Source: a bacterium
GTDB lineage: Bacteria; SAR324; XYD2-FULL-50-16
Assembly (NCBI GenBank): GCA_018830885.1
Contig: JAHJRI010000342.1
Coordinates: 1 to 36,717, forward strand
Reading direction: 5' to 3'
Length of the DNA stretch: 36,717 nucleotides
Shown piece after piece: positions 1-8,345 of this stretch; position 1 is the first letter of the stretch; each line of letters begins with the position of its first letter. The notes beneath the pieces were generated by a model. It was given only the letters and a program-made list of their open reading frames with translations, did not search any database and was not told the DNA's origin. Both the position numbers and the translations under genes were made by a program.

Positions 1-726
1 GGGTACTTTTCAACACCCTTCAGTACCTCACCCAAATATCAGATCATCTCGTCCCTGGATGTCTGCCAAAAACAGCTTGAAATGGAAGGGTACGGTCTGC
101 TGAAGTCCCTTCTGGAGCAGGTGGCGGATTTAAAACTGCAGATGAAGTCATTCAAGAAAATCCGGATTCTGGGCAAGCGGGATTTTAAAAAAGTCTTTCC
201 CCATTTCCAGAAAGACAATGTCGGGCATGACCCGCTCAAAATCCTGATTGACGTCTCCCGATTGGAGTATCCGACCCTGGAAATCAACCGTTACCTGATG
301 GACGAGATCGGCCTGGTCATCGAAAAATCCACCCACTCAACGCTCCTGGTACTTCTGACCCTGGGGGGAACCCGTTCCAAGGTTATCCGTCTCTATAACG
401 CCTTGAAAAAACTGGACCAGAAAAAGGTCTGGATTCCCACCTCCAAGCACAAGAAAAAACTCCCGGTCAATCTGCCTCCCATCCATCTGAATTGCCTGCC
501 TTCGGATGCCTTTTATGGGGAGAGGGACAGTGTCGCCATCGATAATGCCATCGGCAGAGTTTCCGCCGGTATGGTCACCCCCTATCCGCCGGGTATTCCG
601 ATCCTGGTGCCCGGGCAGCTGGTGGAAAAGGGGAGTATTGACTATCTGCGGCTGATGATTTCCCAGAATGTTCATATTCAGGGCATATATGATGGAGAAA
701 TCTACGTCATGAAAGAGAAGAAATAG
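1..726 (+). CDS. Orn/Lys/Arg decarboxylase, C-terminal part (5' end outside window)
   Basis: This is the end of a PLP-dependent amino-acid decarboxylase of the Orn/Lys/Arg class, which converts a basic amino acid to a polyamine or diamine plus CO2 in the cytoplasm. The frame is open from base 1. Codons before the first ATG (position 82) already encode family-like text (TSPKYQIISSLD), so the gene starts upstream and the ATG is not the start. About 241 residues are visible, covering the end of the large domain and the C-terminal domain with the typical Pro-rich motif TPYPPGIPILVPGQ near residues 195-208. The PLP lysine lies outside the window, so the substrate cannot be judged. The VIT-family gene begins 7 bp after the stop codon, which suggests co-transcription. 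Confidence 0.88.
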   Translation, partial: GYFSTPFSTSPKYQIISSLDVCQKQLEMEGYGLLKSLLEQVADLKLQMKSFKKIRILGKRDFKKVFPHFQKDNVGHDPLKILIDVSRLEYPTLEINRYLMDEIGLVIEKSTHSTLLVLLTLGGTRSKVIRLYNALKKLDQKKVWIPTSKHKKKLPVNLPPIHLNCLPSDAFYGERDSVAIDNAIGRVSAGMVTPYPPGIPILVPGQLVEKGSIDYLRLMISQNVHIQGIYDGEIYVMKEKK

Positions 727-733
727 GTCTGTG

Positions 734-1432
734 ATGCAGAAACGAAATTTCGAGCGGCACTACATCGACCGAGTGGGCTGGTTAAGGGCTGCCGTCCTGG
801 GCGCCAATGACGGCATCGTTTCCACAGCCAGTCTCATCGTCGGGGTGGCTGCCGCCGCCGCAGGACGGCCCGAACTGTTGATCGCAGCTGTGGCAGGCCT
901 GGTTGCCGGTGCCATGTCCATGGCGGCAGGGGAGTATGTGTCTGTCAGTTCGCAGTCAGACACCGAGAAGGCCGACCTGGAGCGGGAAAAAAAAGAACTC
1001 GCAACCAATGAGGAATTTGAGCGGGAAGAGCTTACCAGTATCTATGTGGGGAGAGGTCTGGATCATGCCCTGGCAGCCGTCGTCGCCGAACAGCTGATGG
1101 CGCATGATGCGCTGGGCACCCATGCACGGGAGGAACTGGGACTGGTCGCAATGCACATGGCACGACCCATACAGGCCGCCCTGGCATCTGCAACAGCTTT
1201 TGCGGCCGGGGCAGCACTGCCGGTTCTGCTGGCAGCCTTCGCCCCGATGCACAGCATGATCGCTGTCGTTGGCGTCAGTTCGCTGGTTCTATTGGCAGTC
1301 CTTGGCGGTATCGCCGCAAAGGCGGGTGGTTCCAGCGTCGTCCTGGGAGCCACCCGGGTGGTTTTCTGGGGGGCTTTGGCAATGACTGCAACCGCTGTGA
1401 TCGGGCAGATTTTTGGAACTGTTGTCAGCTGA
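734..1432 (+). CDS. VIT1/CCC1 family iron/manganese transporter
   Basis: A 232-residue membrane protein of the VIT/CCC1 family, which moves Fe2+ or Mn2+ across membranes. The N-terminus has the family layout: a short basic segment (ERHYIDRVGWLRAAVLGAND), then a first membrane helix with GIVSTASLIVGV, and a second with AGAMSMAAGEYVSVSSQ. A charged, Glu-rich cytoplasmic segment follows (about residues 75-125), which in this family binds metal, and then about three more hydrophobic helices. A GTG at 731 lies one codon upstream of the ATG at 734; the ATG is preferred, and neither has a strong ribosome-binding site. It sits 7 bp after the decarboxylase gene. The metal is not determined by the sequence. 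Confidence 0.88.
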   Translation: MQKRNFERHYIDRVGWLRAAVLGANDGIVSTASLIVGVAAAAAGRPELLIAAVAGLVAGAMSMAAGEYVSVSSQSDTEKADLEREKKELATNEEFEREELTSIYVGRGLDHALAAVVAEQLMAHDALGTHAREELGLVAMHMARPIQAALASATAFAAGAALPVLLAAFAPMHSMIAVVGVSSLVLLAVLGGIAAKAGGSSVVLGATRVVFWGALAMTATAVIGQIFGTVVS

Positions 1433-1641
1433 ACCCGATCCTGTCTCTCAACCGGGCACTCTCTGGAACGGTTTCCCGCCTCAGCCAATGGTGCCTGAAC
1501 ACCGGTACGGCAATCATTTTCAAATTGAAAGGCCCCTGCTGACCTTCCGCTAACCGACCAACCAGCTGCAAGCCCGTCTCATCCGGGCCGAATGGCAGCG
1601 CTCAGTTTTACCGAACCCACCACCAGCGCCCCGGTTTTGAT
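1433..1641. other. Intergenic stretch, nothing recognised
   Basis: Non-coding stretch after the VIT gene and before repeat C1. I see no convincing gene, RNA or T-tract terminator here. Confidence 0.5.
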
Positions 1642-1813
1642 GGGTGCACCAAATATGTGTGGGTACCTGTAAGCGGAAAGAGGTTGTTTGTTCAGAAAAC
1701 CTTGGAAGCCAGGGATGGATTCCAGGAGCGCCAAGGATGGATGCATCCGTTTTTCTGAATCAATAAGCTCTTGAAGCGCTTATGATCACATACCCACACG
1801 GTTTTGGTGCACC
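1642..1813. repeat. Palindromic element C1 with a nested B-type core
   Basis: Inverted terminal repeats of about 23 bp (1642-1664 and 1791-1813; core GGTGCACCAAA...TGTGGGTA) mark a 172-bp element upstream of btsS. Its outer parts match the reverse complement of the 77-bp element C3 (22588-22664): about 29 of the first 30 bases agree, and the right end is also closely similar. The middle, about 1681-1775 (95 bp, exactly the length difference), is absent from C3. It instead carries the GGAAGCCA-GGATGG-TTCCAGGAGC core of family B. This fits an insertion of one repeat into another. No coding capacity is seen. Confidence 0.75.
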
Positions 1814-1920
1814 AGTTTTGATTATTGATTGTCAGAATTAAAGCAGCCGGTCTATGATAGCTTTTTTTGTCACTCATGCGCTGAATATCGCTGAACATTT
1901 GCTTTTCGTGATACCCCGAG

Positions 1921-3606
1921 ATGAACCTGATTCTGATACTGCTCCAACAAATGAGCGTTTTTCTAGTCATTGCTTATGTATTCAGCAAGTCACCGGCGTT
2001 TTATGCCCTGGCCGGCAGAAAGCAGCAGTTTCAGCATAAGATCATCGTATATGTCACATTCACGACCTTCTCAATTCTGGGTACCTATTTCGGGCTGCCG
2101 ATCAAGGATGCGATTGCCAACACCCGGGCCATTGGCGCAGTTCTGGGGGGCATCTTCGGGGGGCCGTGGCTGGGGCTGGCGATCGGATTTACCAGTGGGT
2201 TGCACCGCTATACCCTGGGGGGATTTACCGATCTGGCCTGTGGTGTCTCCACGACAGTAGATGGGCTGATCGGCGGCGTGGTTCACCTCTATATCCTGAG
2301 AAACGGCGGCAGGGATCAACTGTTTAACCCCCTGGCCGCCTTTGTGGCGGCATTATCGACGGAGGTGATTCAGATGATACTGATTCTGACGATCGCCAAA
2401 CCGTTTCACGAGGCCCTGGAACTGGTCAAGGTCATCGCAGCCCCCATGATTCTGGCCAATGCCGCCGGTTCCGCGCTTTTCATGAGTATTCTGCGGGATA
2501 AAAAGAACATGGTGGACCGCTTTCAGGCGATCTTCTCCGGTCAGGCGCTGAAACTGGTCGAAAAAATTACCGGCCCCCTGGTCAATGGATTCAACCAGGA
2601 AACGGCCAAGGAGATCAGCACGATCATCCAGGAAGAGACGGGCGTGGGGGCTGTGGCGATTACGGATCACAACACTATTCTGGCATTTGTCGGTATGGGG
2701 AACGACCACCATGTTCCCGGCGGGGTGATCGAATCCGAGCTGACCAAGCAGGCGATTAACGAAAACCGGGTCATCTACGCCGACGGAATCGACGTCCCTT
2801 ATTCCTGCGGCGTCTCCAGGACCTGCCCCCTGGGTTCGGTTCTGGTGATCCCCCTGCGGGCAGGCAAAGAGGTGATCGGGACCATCAAGCTCTATGAGCC
2901 GAAGAAGAAACTCTTTCTTACATTGAATAAAACCCTGGGCGAAGGGATCGCCAATCTGCTGTCCAATCAGCTGCTGCTGATTCGTTTTGAGGAGCAGAAA
3001 AATCTCCTGACACGCTCTGAACTGCAACTGATCCATGCCCAGATCAATCCCCATTTTCTGTTTAACGCCTTGAACACCATTATCGCCACGACCCGGAAGA
3101 ACAATACCCTGGCCCGTGACCTGCTGTTGAACCTGTCCAACTTTTTCCGCAAGAATCTGAAACGGTCTCAGGAGTTCTCAACGATTGCGGAGGAGATGGA
3201 CCATGTCAAATCCTACCTGGAAATCGAAAAGGCCCGGTTTGCAGAACGATTGATCGTTGAGGAACATGTCGATCCCAATTGTCTCAGCTTCAAAATTCCG
3301 AGTTTTACGCTGCAGCCGATCATTGAAAACGCCATCAAACATGGCACCTCGAATATCCTGGAACCCGGTGTGATCAAATTGACCATTCAACAGACTGACA
3401 ATCGAATCGTCATCGAAGTTGAGGATAATGCCGGTGCCTACCAGTTCAACGGAAAAGAAACCGGATTGGGGATGAATATCGTGGACAAGCGGATTAAAAA
3501 TAAGTTTGGCGAATCGTTTGGCATCAAAATCCAGTGTGAACCGGATCTGTTTACAAAAGTGATGATCACCTTTCCCCTTGAAGGTCAATTGAATCAGGAA
3601 TGGTGA
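1921..3606 (+). CDS. btsS: BtsS-like pyruvate sensor histidine kinase (LytS family)
   Basis: Membrane sensor kinase of the LytS/YehU type, 561 residues, the same length as I recall for E. coli BtsS. Order of parts: a multi-helix 5TMR-LYT membrane sensor domain (about 1-195), a GAF-like domain (about 215-345), the His-kinase dimerisation motif HAQINPHFLFNALNT with phospho-acceptor His378, and an HATPase domain with N-box IIENAIKHG (Asn470) and G-boxes EDNAG (501-505) and GLGMNIV (515-521). Residues Arg69, Arg96, Cys107 and Ser110 align, by a constant offset of 3, with the residues I recall as the pyruvate site of E. coli BtsS (Arg72, Arg99, Cys110, Ser113). The start at 1921 aligns with the E. 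coli N-terminus. The response regulator follows 45 bp downstream and a 2-oxoacid-type TRAP operon comes next. Pyruvate sensing is inferred. Confidence 0.9.
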   Translation: MNLILILLQQMSVFLVIAYVFSKSPAFYALAGRKQQFQHKIIVYVTFTTFSILGTYFGLPIKDAIANTRAIGAVLGGIFGGPWLGLAIGFTSGLHRYTLGGFTDLACGVSTTVDGLIGGVVHLYILRNGGRDQLFNPLAAFVAALSTEVIQMILILTIAKPFHEALELVKVIAAPMILANAAGSALFMSILRDKKNMVDRFQAIFSGQALKLVEKITGPLVNGFNQETAKEISTIIQEETGVGAVAITDHNTILAFVGMGNDHHVPGGVIESELTKQAINENRVIYADGIDVPYSCGVSRTCPLGSVLVIPLRAGKEVIGTIKLYEPKKKLFLTLNKTLGEGIANLLSNQLLLIRFEEQKNLLTRSELQLIHAQINPHFLFNALNTIIATTRKNNTLARDLLLNLSNFFRKNLKRSQEFSTIAEEMDHVKSYLEIEKARFAERLIVEEHVDPNCLSFKIPSFTLQPIIENAIKHGTSNILEPGVIKLTIQQTDNRIVIEVEDNAGAYQFNGKETGLGMNIVDKRIKNKFGESFGIKIQCEPDLFTKVMITFPLEGQLNQEW

Positions 3607-3651
3607 TCTGCCTGTCAACCATCGTATAATCAGGATCAAGAGCGCAATACC

Positions 3652-4362
3652 ATGATACGAACCATTATCATCGACGATGAACTGCACGCCAGAGAAGAGC
3701 TGGAATACCTGATATCCGAGACCCATAAGTTTGAAATTGTGGATCGGTGTGAAAACGGGATTGAAGCACTCAAAAGTATCCACAAACACCGACCGGACAT
3801 CATCTTCCTGGATATTCAGATGCCCGTGATCAGCGGTATCGAACTGGTCGGTATGATCGACGACGATTGCACGCCCCGGGTGGTTTTTGTCACAGCCTAT
3901 GACGATTATGCCCTTAAAGCGATTGAGGAGAACGCCTTTGACTACCTGTTAAAACCGGTGGATAAAAAGCGACTGGAAAAATGTGTGGCCCGTCTGGAAA
4001 AAGATCTCTCGCAGAAACAGCTGCCAGCCTATCACATCCCGAAAATCAACCGCATTCCCTGTCATTGTGGGAGACGCATCAAACTGATTGATCCGAAGGA
4101 GATCGAATACGCCTTCACCGATGTTGCCGGTGTCCATATCGTGACCCGAGAAAAGGAGTTATTCACGGGTGTCACCCTGAAAACCATTGAACAGAAGACG
4201 GATCTGTTTCGTTGTCACAAGCAGTACCTGATCAACCTGATGCAAATAGACGAAATTATCCTTCTGGAAAACGGCGCCGCCGAGGTCATTTCAAAATCCG
4301 ATAAGCGGATACCGATCAGCCGGCGCTACCTGAAACCATTAAAAGAGAAATTACTTTTATGA
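3652..4362 (+). CDS. btsR: BtsR-like LytTR response regulator
   Basis: A 236-residue response regulator, partner of the upstream BtsS-like kinase. The N-terminal receiver domain (about 1-120) has the acidic pair Asp8/Asp9, phospho-acceptor Asp54 in FLDIQMP, Thr81 and Lys101 (LLKPVD). The C-terminal LytTR DNA-binding domain (about 135-236) includes FRCHKQYLINL and ends with the motif ISRRYLKPLKE, very like E. coli BtsR. In E. coli this regulator activates the pyruvate symporter gene btsT. Here the next genes on the same strand, 203 bp downstream, are a TRAP transporter, the obvious candidate target. I could not identify its binding sites by eye. Confidence 0.9.
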   Translation: MIRTIIIDDELHAREELEYLISETHKFEIVDRCENGIEALKSIHKHRPDIIFLDIQMPVISGIELVGMIDDDCTPRVVFVTAYDDYALKAIEENAFDYLLKPVDKKRLEKCVARLEKDLSQKQLPAYHIPKINRIPCHCGRRIKLIDPKEIEYAFTDVAGVHIVTREKELFTGVTLKTIEQKTDLFRCHKQYLINLMQIDEIILLENGAAEVISKSDKRIPISRRYLKPLKEKLLL

Positions 4363-4565
4363 GGAAGCGGTTCCGCTCAGTTGCCATATCGACCTTATAG
4401 CTAAAGAATGCGACCGGTTACTCATCTTTTCCTATACAATGCCTTCGGATTGGTTAGGGTCTTAGCTGTCTCAGAGAGAATTTGTAGATTGTGAGGATAA
4501 AAAAGGTGTGTTAAGCTAGTGCCGTTGCAAAAGTTTTTTAATAAATCCCTTTTGGAGGAAAACTG

Positions 4566-5660
4566 ATGGAAAGAAGAAGTTTTATGAAGAAAGCCGGTAC
4601 CGGCGCAATCATAGCTGGGGCTGCTTTGGCTGGAGCACCAGCTGTTCATGCTGCTAAAAAATACCGCTGGAAAATGGTTACCACCTGGCCGAAGAACTTC
4701 CCGGGGTTGGGCACAGGCGCCAATCACCTGGCAAAATTGATTAACGATATGTCCGGTGGACGGATTGTGGTCAAAGTCTACGGTGCGGGCGAGCTGGTCC
4801 CGGCATTTGAGTCGTTTGATGCCGTATCCCGGGGTACCGCTGAAATCGGTCACGGAGCAGCATACTACTGGAAAGGAAAATCGGCTGCCACTCAGTTTTT
4901 CGCAGCAGTACCCTTCGGCTTGAATGCCCAGGAAATGGCCGGCTGGATTCATTATGGCGGCGGACAGCAGCTATGGGACGAGTTGTACGGACAATTCAAC
5001 CTGAAGCCATTTGCCGCAGGAAGTACCGGGGTCCAGATGGGTGGTTGGTTTAACAAGGAAATCAACACCATGGATGACTTGAAAGGTCTGAAAATGAGAA
5101 TGCCGGGCCTGGGCGCTGAAGTCCTGAGCAAAGCCGGTGCCACACCGGTATCACTGCCTGGCGGAGAGATCTTTCCTTCATTGCAGTCCGGTGCCATTGA
5201 CGCTACCGAGTGGGTAGGACCATACAACGATCTGGCGTTTGGCTTTTATAGGGTTGCAAAATACTATTACTGGCCGGGATGGCATGAGCCGGGAACCGTT
5301 CTGGAGAGCTTTGTGAACAAGAAGGCGTTCGAGGGACTGCCCAAGGACCTTCAGGCCATCGTCACCGCTGCCATGGGAGCCGCATATGTGGACATGCTGT
5401 CCGAGTTCACCACCAAGAACAACTCATCCCTGGTTGAGCTGGTGACCAAGCACAATGTCGTGCTGAAGCGATTCTCCGATGACATCCTGAAAAAACTGGG
5501 ACAATTCAGTAAGGAAGTGGTTGAAGGCGTTGCTGAACAGGATGCCATGTCCAAAAAGGTGTATGACTCTTTTAATAGTTTTCGTAAACAGTCCATCAGT
5601 TGGGGTGAAATCGGGGAAGTCGGTTTCAGCCTGGCCCGTGCACTGACGTTTAAATCCTAA
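4566..5660 (+). CDS. dctP: TRAP transporter substrate-binding protein, TakP-like (2-oxoacid type)
   Basis: Periplasmic binding protein of a TRAP transporter, 364 residues. The N-terminus has a twin-arginine signal (ERRSFMKK, then an Ala/Gly-rich hydrophobic stretch ending near AVHAA, residue 30), so export is probably by TAT. The mature part is a DctP-family fold resembling Rhodobacter TakP: GAGELVPAFE (about 73-82), VQMGGWF (156-162), Arg178 in KMRMPG, and Glu215-Trp216 in DATEWVGP. The last two sites align with the residues I recall binding Na+ and 2-oxoacid in TakP. A good Shine-Dalgarno (TTTGGAGG) precedes the ATG. It follows btsSR and is followed by the small and large permease genes. 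Pyruvate or another 2-oxoacid is the inferred substrate. Confidence 0.9.
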   Translation: MERRSFMKKAGTGAIIAGAALAGAPAVHAAKKYRWKMVTTWPKNFPGLGTGANHLAKLINDMSGGRIVVKVYGAGELVPAFESFDAVSRGTAEIGHGAAYYWKGKSAATQFFAAVPFGLNAQEMAGWIHYGGGQQLWDELYGQFNLKPFAAGSTGVQMGGWFNKEINTMDDLKGLKMRMPGLGAEVLSKAGATPVSLPGGEIFPSLQSGAIDATEWVGPYNDLAFGFYRVAKYYYWPGWHEPGTVLESFVNKKAFEGLPKDLQAIVTAAMGAAYVDMLSEFTTKNNSSLVELVTKHNVVLKRFSDDILKKLGQFSKEVVEGVAEQDAMSKKVYDSFNSFRKQSISWGEIGEVGFSLARALTFKS

Positions 5661-5695
5661 CCGGTTGGCGGAACCCCGCAACCGGGTTGTTCTTC

Positions 5696-5746
5696 GACAA
5701 GAGCCAGTATGTCCGGCTCTTGTCAAAAACGGATGGAATCGTTTTT
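5696..5746 (+). terminator. Hairpin pair between dctP and dctQ (processing or attenuation site)
   Basis: A perfect 10-bp stem (GACAAGAGCC / GGCTCTTGTC, 5696-5705 and 5715-5724, 9-nt loop) lies 35 bp after the dctP stop. A weaker AAAAACG/CGTTTTT stem-loop ending in a T-run follows (5725-5746). The position suggests partial termination or 3'-end protection of the dctP message, so that more binding protein than permease is made. The function is inferred. Confidence 0.6.
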
Positions 5747-5784
5747 TATCCATACATGTCATTTTTTCATATCTATAAATCATT

Positions 5785-6303
5785 ATGTTTCGGAAAATAG
5801 CAGACGGAATCGACGCGCTGAATAATGCGGTTGGCAGTATGGTCATCTGGTTGACACTGATCATGGGGATTGTCATGTTCGGCACTGTGGTCCTGCGATA
5901 TGTCTTTAATATGGGGTGGATCTGGGTACAGGAATCTGTCACCTATATGCACGGCATCCTGTTCATGATGGCAGGGGGCTACGCACTCCTGCATGAACAA
6001 CACGTCCGCATCGATATTTTTTATCGCCCCTTGAGCGAGCGAAAAAAAGCGTTCGTGAATGTCTTTGGGGTGCTGTTTTTATTGTTTCCAACCTGTTTCG
6101 TCATCTTTTATTACAGTTTCCCATACGTGATGGATGCCTGGAGTGTCCTGGAGGGATCCCGGGAAGCCGGGGGTGTGCCCGGTGTCTTTCTGCTGAAGAC
6201 CGTTATTCTTATTTTCCCGGTTCTGGTCGGACTTCAGGGAGTTTCCATGCTGATTCGCTGTTTTTATACCCTGAAAGAAACTCAAGACCCCGCAACCTCT
6301 TAA
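5785..6303 (+). CDS. dctQ: TRAP transporter small permease (DctQ)
   Basis: A 172-residue membrane protein with four predicted hydrophobic helices (about 15-37, 48-66, 90-112 and 135-155), as expected for the small TRAP subunit that partners the large permease in the inner membrane. The motif GGYALLHEQHVRIDIFY (about 64-80) is typical of DctQ proteins. The frame starts with ATG 5785; no clear Shine-Dalgarno is present. It lies 124 bp after dctP, with a hairpin between, and 11 bp before the large permease gene, with which it is surely co-transcribed. Confidence 0.9.
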   Translation: MFRKIADGIDALNNAVGSMVIWLTLIMGIVMFGTVVLRYVFNMGWIWVQESVTYMHGILFMMAGGYALLHEQHVRIDIFYRPLSERKKAFVNVFGVLFLLFPTCFVIFYYSFPYVMDAWSVLEGSREAGGVPGVFLLKTVILIFPVLVGLQGVSMLIRCFYTLKETQDPATS

Positions 6304-6314
6304 CAGAAAATAAA

Positions 6315-7706
6315 ATGCCTTACGAATATTATTCCCTGATGATGTTTGGGGTTGCCGTCGTCATACTCCTGCTCGGATTTCCCGTTGCTTTCAGTCTTGC
6401 CGGCACCGCGATCCTGTTCTCGCTGTTCGGTGTCTACATGGGGGAGTTCAACCTGACTTTTCTGGGCGCTTTTCCGGAACGGATTTTTGGCATCATGGGC
6501 AATGAGACCCTGATCGCCATCCCGCTGTTCATTTTTATGGGGGTCACCCTGGAGCGGTCAAAAATATCGGAAGATCTGCTGGATACCATGGGATTGCTGT
6601 TTGGCAAGGTCCGGGGGGGACTGGGTATCTCCGTGTGTATCGTTGGGGCCCTGCTGGCAGCCTCCACCGGCATTGTGGGGGCGACGGTGGTCACCATGGG
6701 GTTGATTTCCCTGCCCACCATGATGAAATACAAATATTCCCCATCCCTGGCCTCCGGCATCGTATCGGCCTCCGGAACCCTGGGGCAGATCATCCCGCCC
6801 AGCATCATCCTCATTATTCTGGGAGACGTGATCAGCTCGGCCCACCAGCAGGCGCAACTGGCTTTGGGAAATTTTTCGCCCACATCCGTCTCGGTTGGCG
6901 ACCTGTTTGTCGGCGCTATCTTTCCCGGTCTGGTACTGGTCAGTCTGTACATTATCTATATCATTATCATCGCGATCTTTAAACCGATGGCGGCACCGGC
7001 GCTGCCACCGGAACGGCTGGCCGAATTCTCACGCAAGGAGATCTATTTCAGGGCGGTTAAAGTCCTGATCCCCCCATTTCTGTTGATTCTGGGCGTGCTG
7101 GGGTCCATCCTGGCAGGGCTGGCAACACCGACCGAAGCCGCATCCATAGGGTGTCTGGGTGGGATTGTCCTGACGGCCTTTAAAGGTCAGCTGAACATGA
7201 AAGTGCTACGGGAAGTGATGGTCACCACCACCCACGTGAACTGCATGGTCTTTATCATTCTGCTGGGCGCCAGCATGTTTTCGCTGGTATTCCGGGGATT
7301 TGCAGGGGACGAGGTGGTGCATGAATTGCTGACCAACCTGCCGGGGGGTGTGGTCGGTGCGTTTCTGGTGGTCATGGTCATCATGTTCATTATGGGATTC
7401 TTTCTCGATTTTTTCGAGATTACCTTCGTCGTGGTGCCGATCGTGGGCCCCGTGCTGCTGATGATGGGACTTGATCCGATCTGGCTGGGCGTGATGATTG
7501 CCATTAATCTGCAGACCTCCTTTTTGACGCCGCCGTTTGGTTTTGCCCTGTTTTACCTGCGGGGCGTGGCACCGCCATCTGTCTCAACCATGCAGATCTA
7601 TCGAGGCGTGGTGCCGTTTATTTTCCTGCAGTTGCTGATGCTGGTTGTTCTCTGGTTCTGGCCCAGCCTGGCGACCTGGCTGCCGGGGGTTGTCTACGGG
7701 ACCTGA
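6315..7706 (+). CDS. dctM: TRAP transporter large permease (DctM)
   Basis: A 463-residue polytopic inner-membrane protein, the transport subunit of the TRAP system, with about 12 hydrophobic segments. DctM signatures include GNETLIAIPLFIFMG, the GALLAASTGIVGATVVTMG segment, the loop SGTLGQIIPPSIILIILGD, and NLQTSFLTPPFGFALFYLRG near the C-terminus. Length is normal for the family. It ends the first TRAP operon (dctP-dctQ-dctM); a 12-bp stem-loop follows. The transporter is expected to be a Na+-driven secondary importer of a carboxylate. Confidence 0.93.
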   Translation: MPYEYYSLMMFGVAVVILLLGFPVAFSLAGTAILFSLFGVYMGEFNLTFLGAFPERIFGIMGNETLIAIPLFIFMGVTLERSKISEDLLDTMGLLFGKVRGGLGISVCIVGALLAASTGIVGATVVTMGLISLPTMMKYKYSPSLASGIVSASGTLGQIIPPSIILIILGDVISSAHQQAQLALGNFSPTSVSVGDLFVGAIFPGLVLVSLYIIYIIIIAIFKPMAAPALPPERLAEFSRKEIYFRAVKVLIPPFLLILGVLGSILAGLATPTEAASIGCLGGIVLTAFKGQLNMKVLREVMVTTTHVNCMVFIILLGASMFSLVFRGFAGDEVVHELLTNLPGGVVGAFLVVMVIMFIMGFFLDFFEITFVVVPIVGPVLLMMGLDPIWLGVMIAINLQTSFLTPPFGFALFYLRGVAPPSVSTMQIYRGVVPFIFLQLLMLVVLWFWPSLATWLPGVVYGT

Positions 7707-7742
7707 TCCAAAACCGGTCAGACCGATATTAGAATCATCTTC

Positions 7743-7781
7743 AGGTGGCGCTTTTCCACGCAGCTAATCAAAGCGCCACCT
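7743..7781 (+). terminator. Probable terminator of the btsSR-TRAP region
   Basis: Perfect 12-bp stem AGGTGGCGCTTT / AAAGCGCCACCT (7743-7754 and 7770-7781) with a 15-nt loop, 36 bp after the dctM stop. A short T-run (TTTTT) appears about 11 bases after the stem, so it is an imperfect intrinsic terminator. Confidence 0.6.
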
Positions 7782-8080
7782 GCCGCCACCCATTTTTGCT
7801 TCCCCTGGTTGTCATCGCGTTTATTGGTCTTTGCTACCCGTTTCCGCCAGCGAGTCAATTCCGGGCTGGGGAATCCGGGACTCAGAAAACAGGTCCCATT
7901 CTGTTTGAAACGATACCGTTTTTTGCCATAAATCAGACAGCTAAGTCATCCCCGGCTTGAATCTCCACACATCAATGCGTTTCCTTGAATTTCCAGTCCT
8001 GAAACGAGGCGGTCATGGACCCCTTCCAGCCGTTCTTTCAGCGAGTGGTCTGTTTCAAATGAATGTGCATTGTCTCTTTT
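7782..8080. other. Intergenic stretch, nothing recognised
   Basis: Non-coding stretch between two hairpins. A short open frame here (7745-7960) lacks a ribosome-binding site and family features. I see nothing else in it. Confidence 0.4.
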
Positions 8081-8113
8081 AAGCAACAACCGGTCGTTTT
8101 TCGGTTGTTGCTT
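8081..8113. terminator. Perfect 12-bp hairpin downstream of the oxidase gene
   Basis: AAGCAACAACCG / CGGTTGTTGCTT (8081-8092 and 8102-8113), 9-nt loop, lying beyond the 3' end of the minus-strand oxidase gene. There is no T-tract on either side, so termination is only a possibility; 3'-end protection is another. Confidence 0.4.
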
Positions 8114-8147
8114 GAGAATTGGGGCGGGCTGCGGGCCCGCTGGAAAG

Positions 8148-8335
8148 CTATTCAGCGATTCAGGTTCAGCGATAGACGCTAAGACCGGTATGTTATTGAA
8201 CTCATTCTCGACGGCCATCCATGGCCGTCTTCCGAGGGCGGTCGTTAGCATCGCCATCATGGCGATGCTTAACCACTCCCAATCCGTTCAATGACATACC
8301 GGTCTCAGCGTCTGCTCAGATAAAGTGGTGAATAG
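8148..8335. repeat. Palindromic element A1
   Basis: A 188-bp imperfect palindrome. Left arm 8148-8201 (CTATTCAG..., AGACGCTAAGACCGGTATGT) pairs with right arm 8286-8335. The centre has two further hairpins: GACGGCCAT/ATGGCCGTC (8210-8229) and AGCATCGCCAT/ATGGCGATGCT (8247-8269). It ends 10 bp from the stop of the oxidase gene. About 75 bp (8231-8305) match, in reverse orientation, the region near 9665-9738 of copy A2. Confidence 0.75.
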
Positions 8336-8345
8336 CTATGTGCAT

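Noticed and set aside
4450..4540. A sigma-54 promoter before the first dctP
   Set aside because: No GG-N10-GC arrangement with the consensus bases fits; the nearest match has the wrong spacing.
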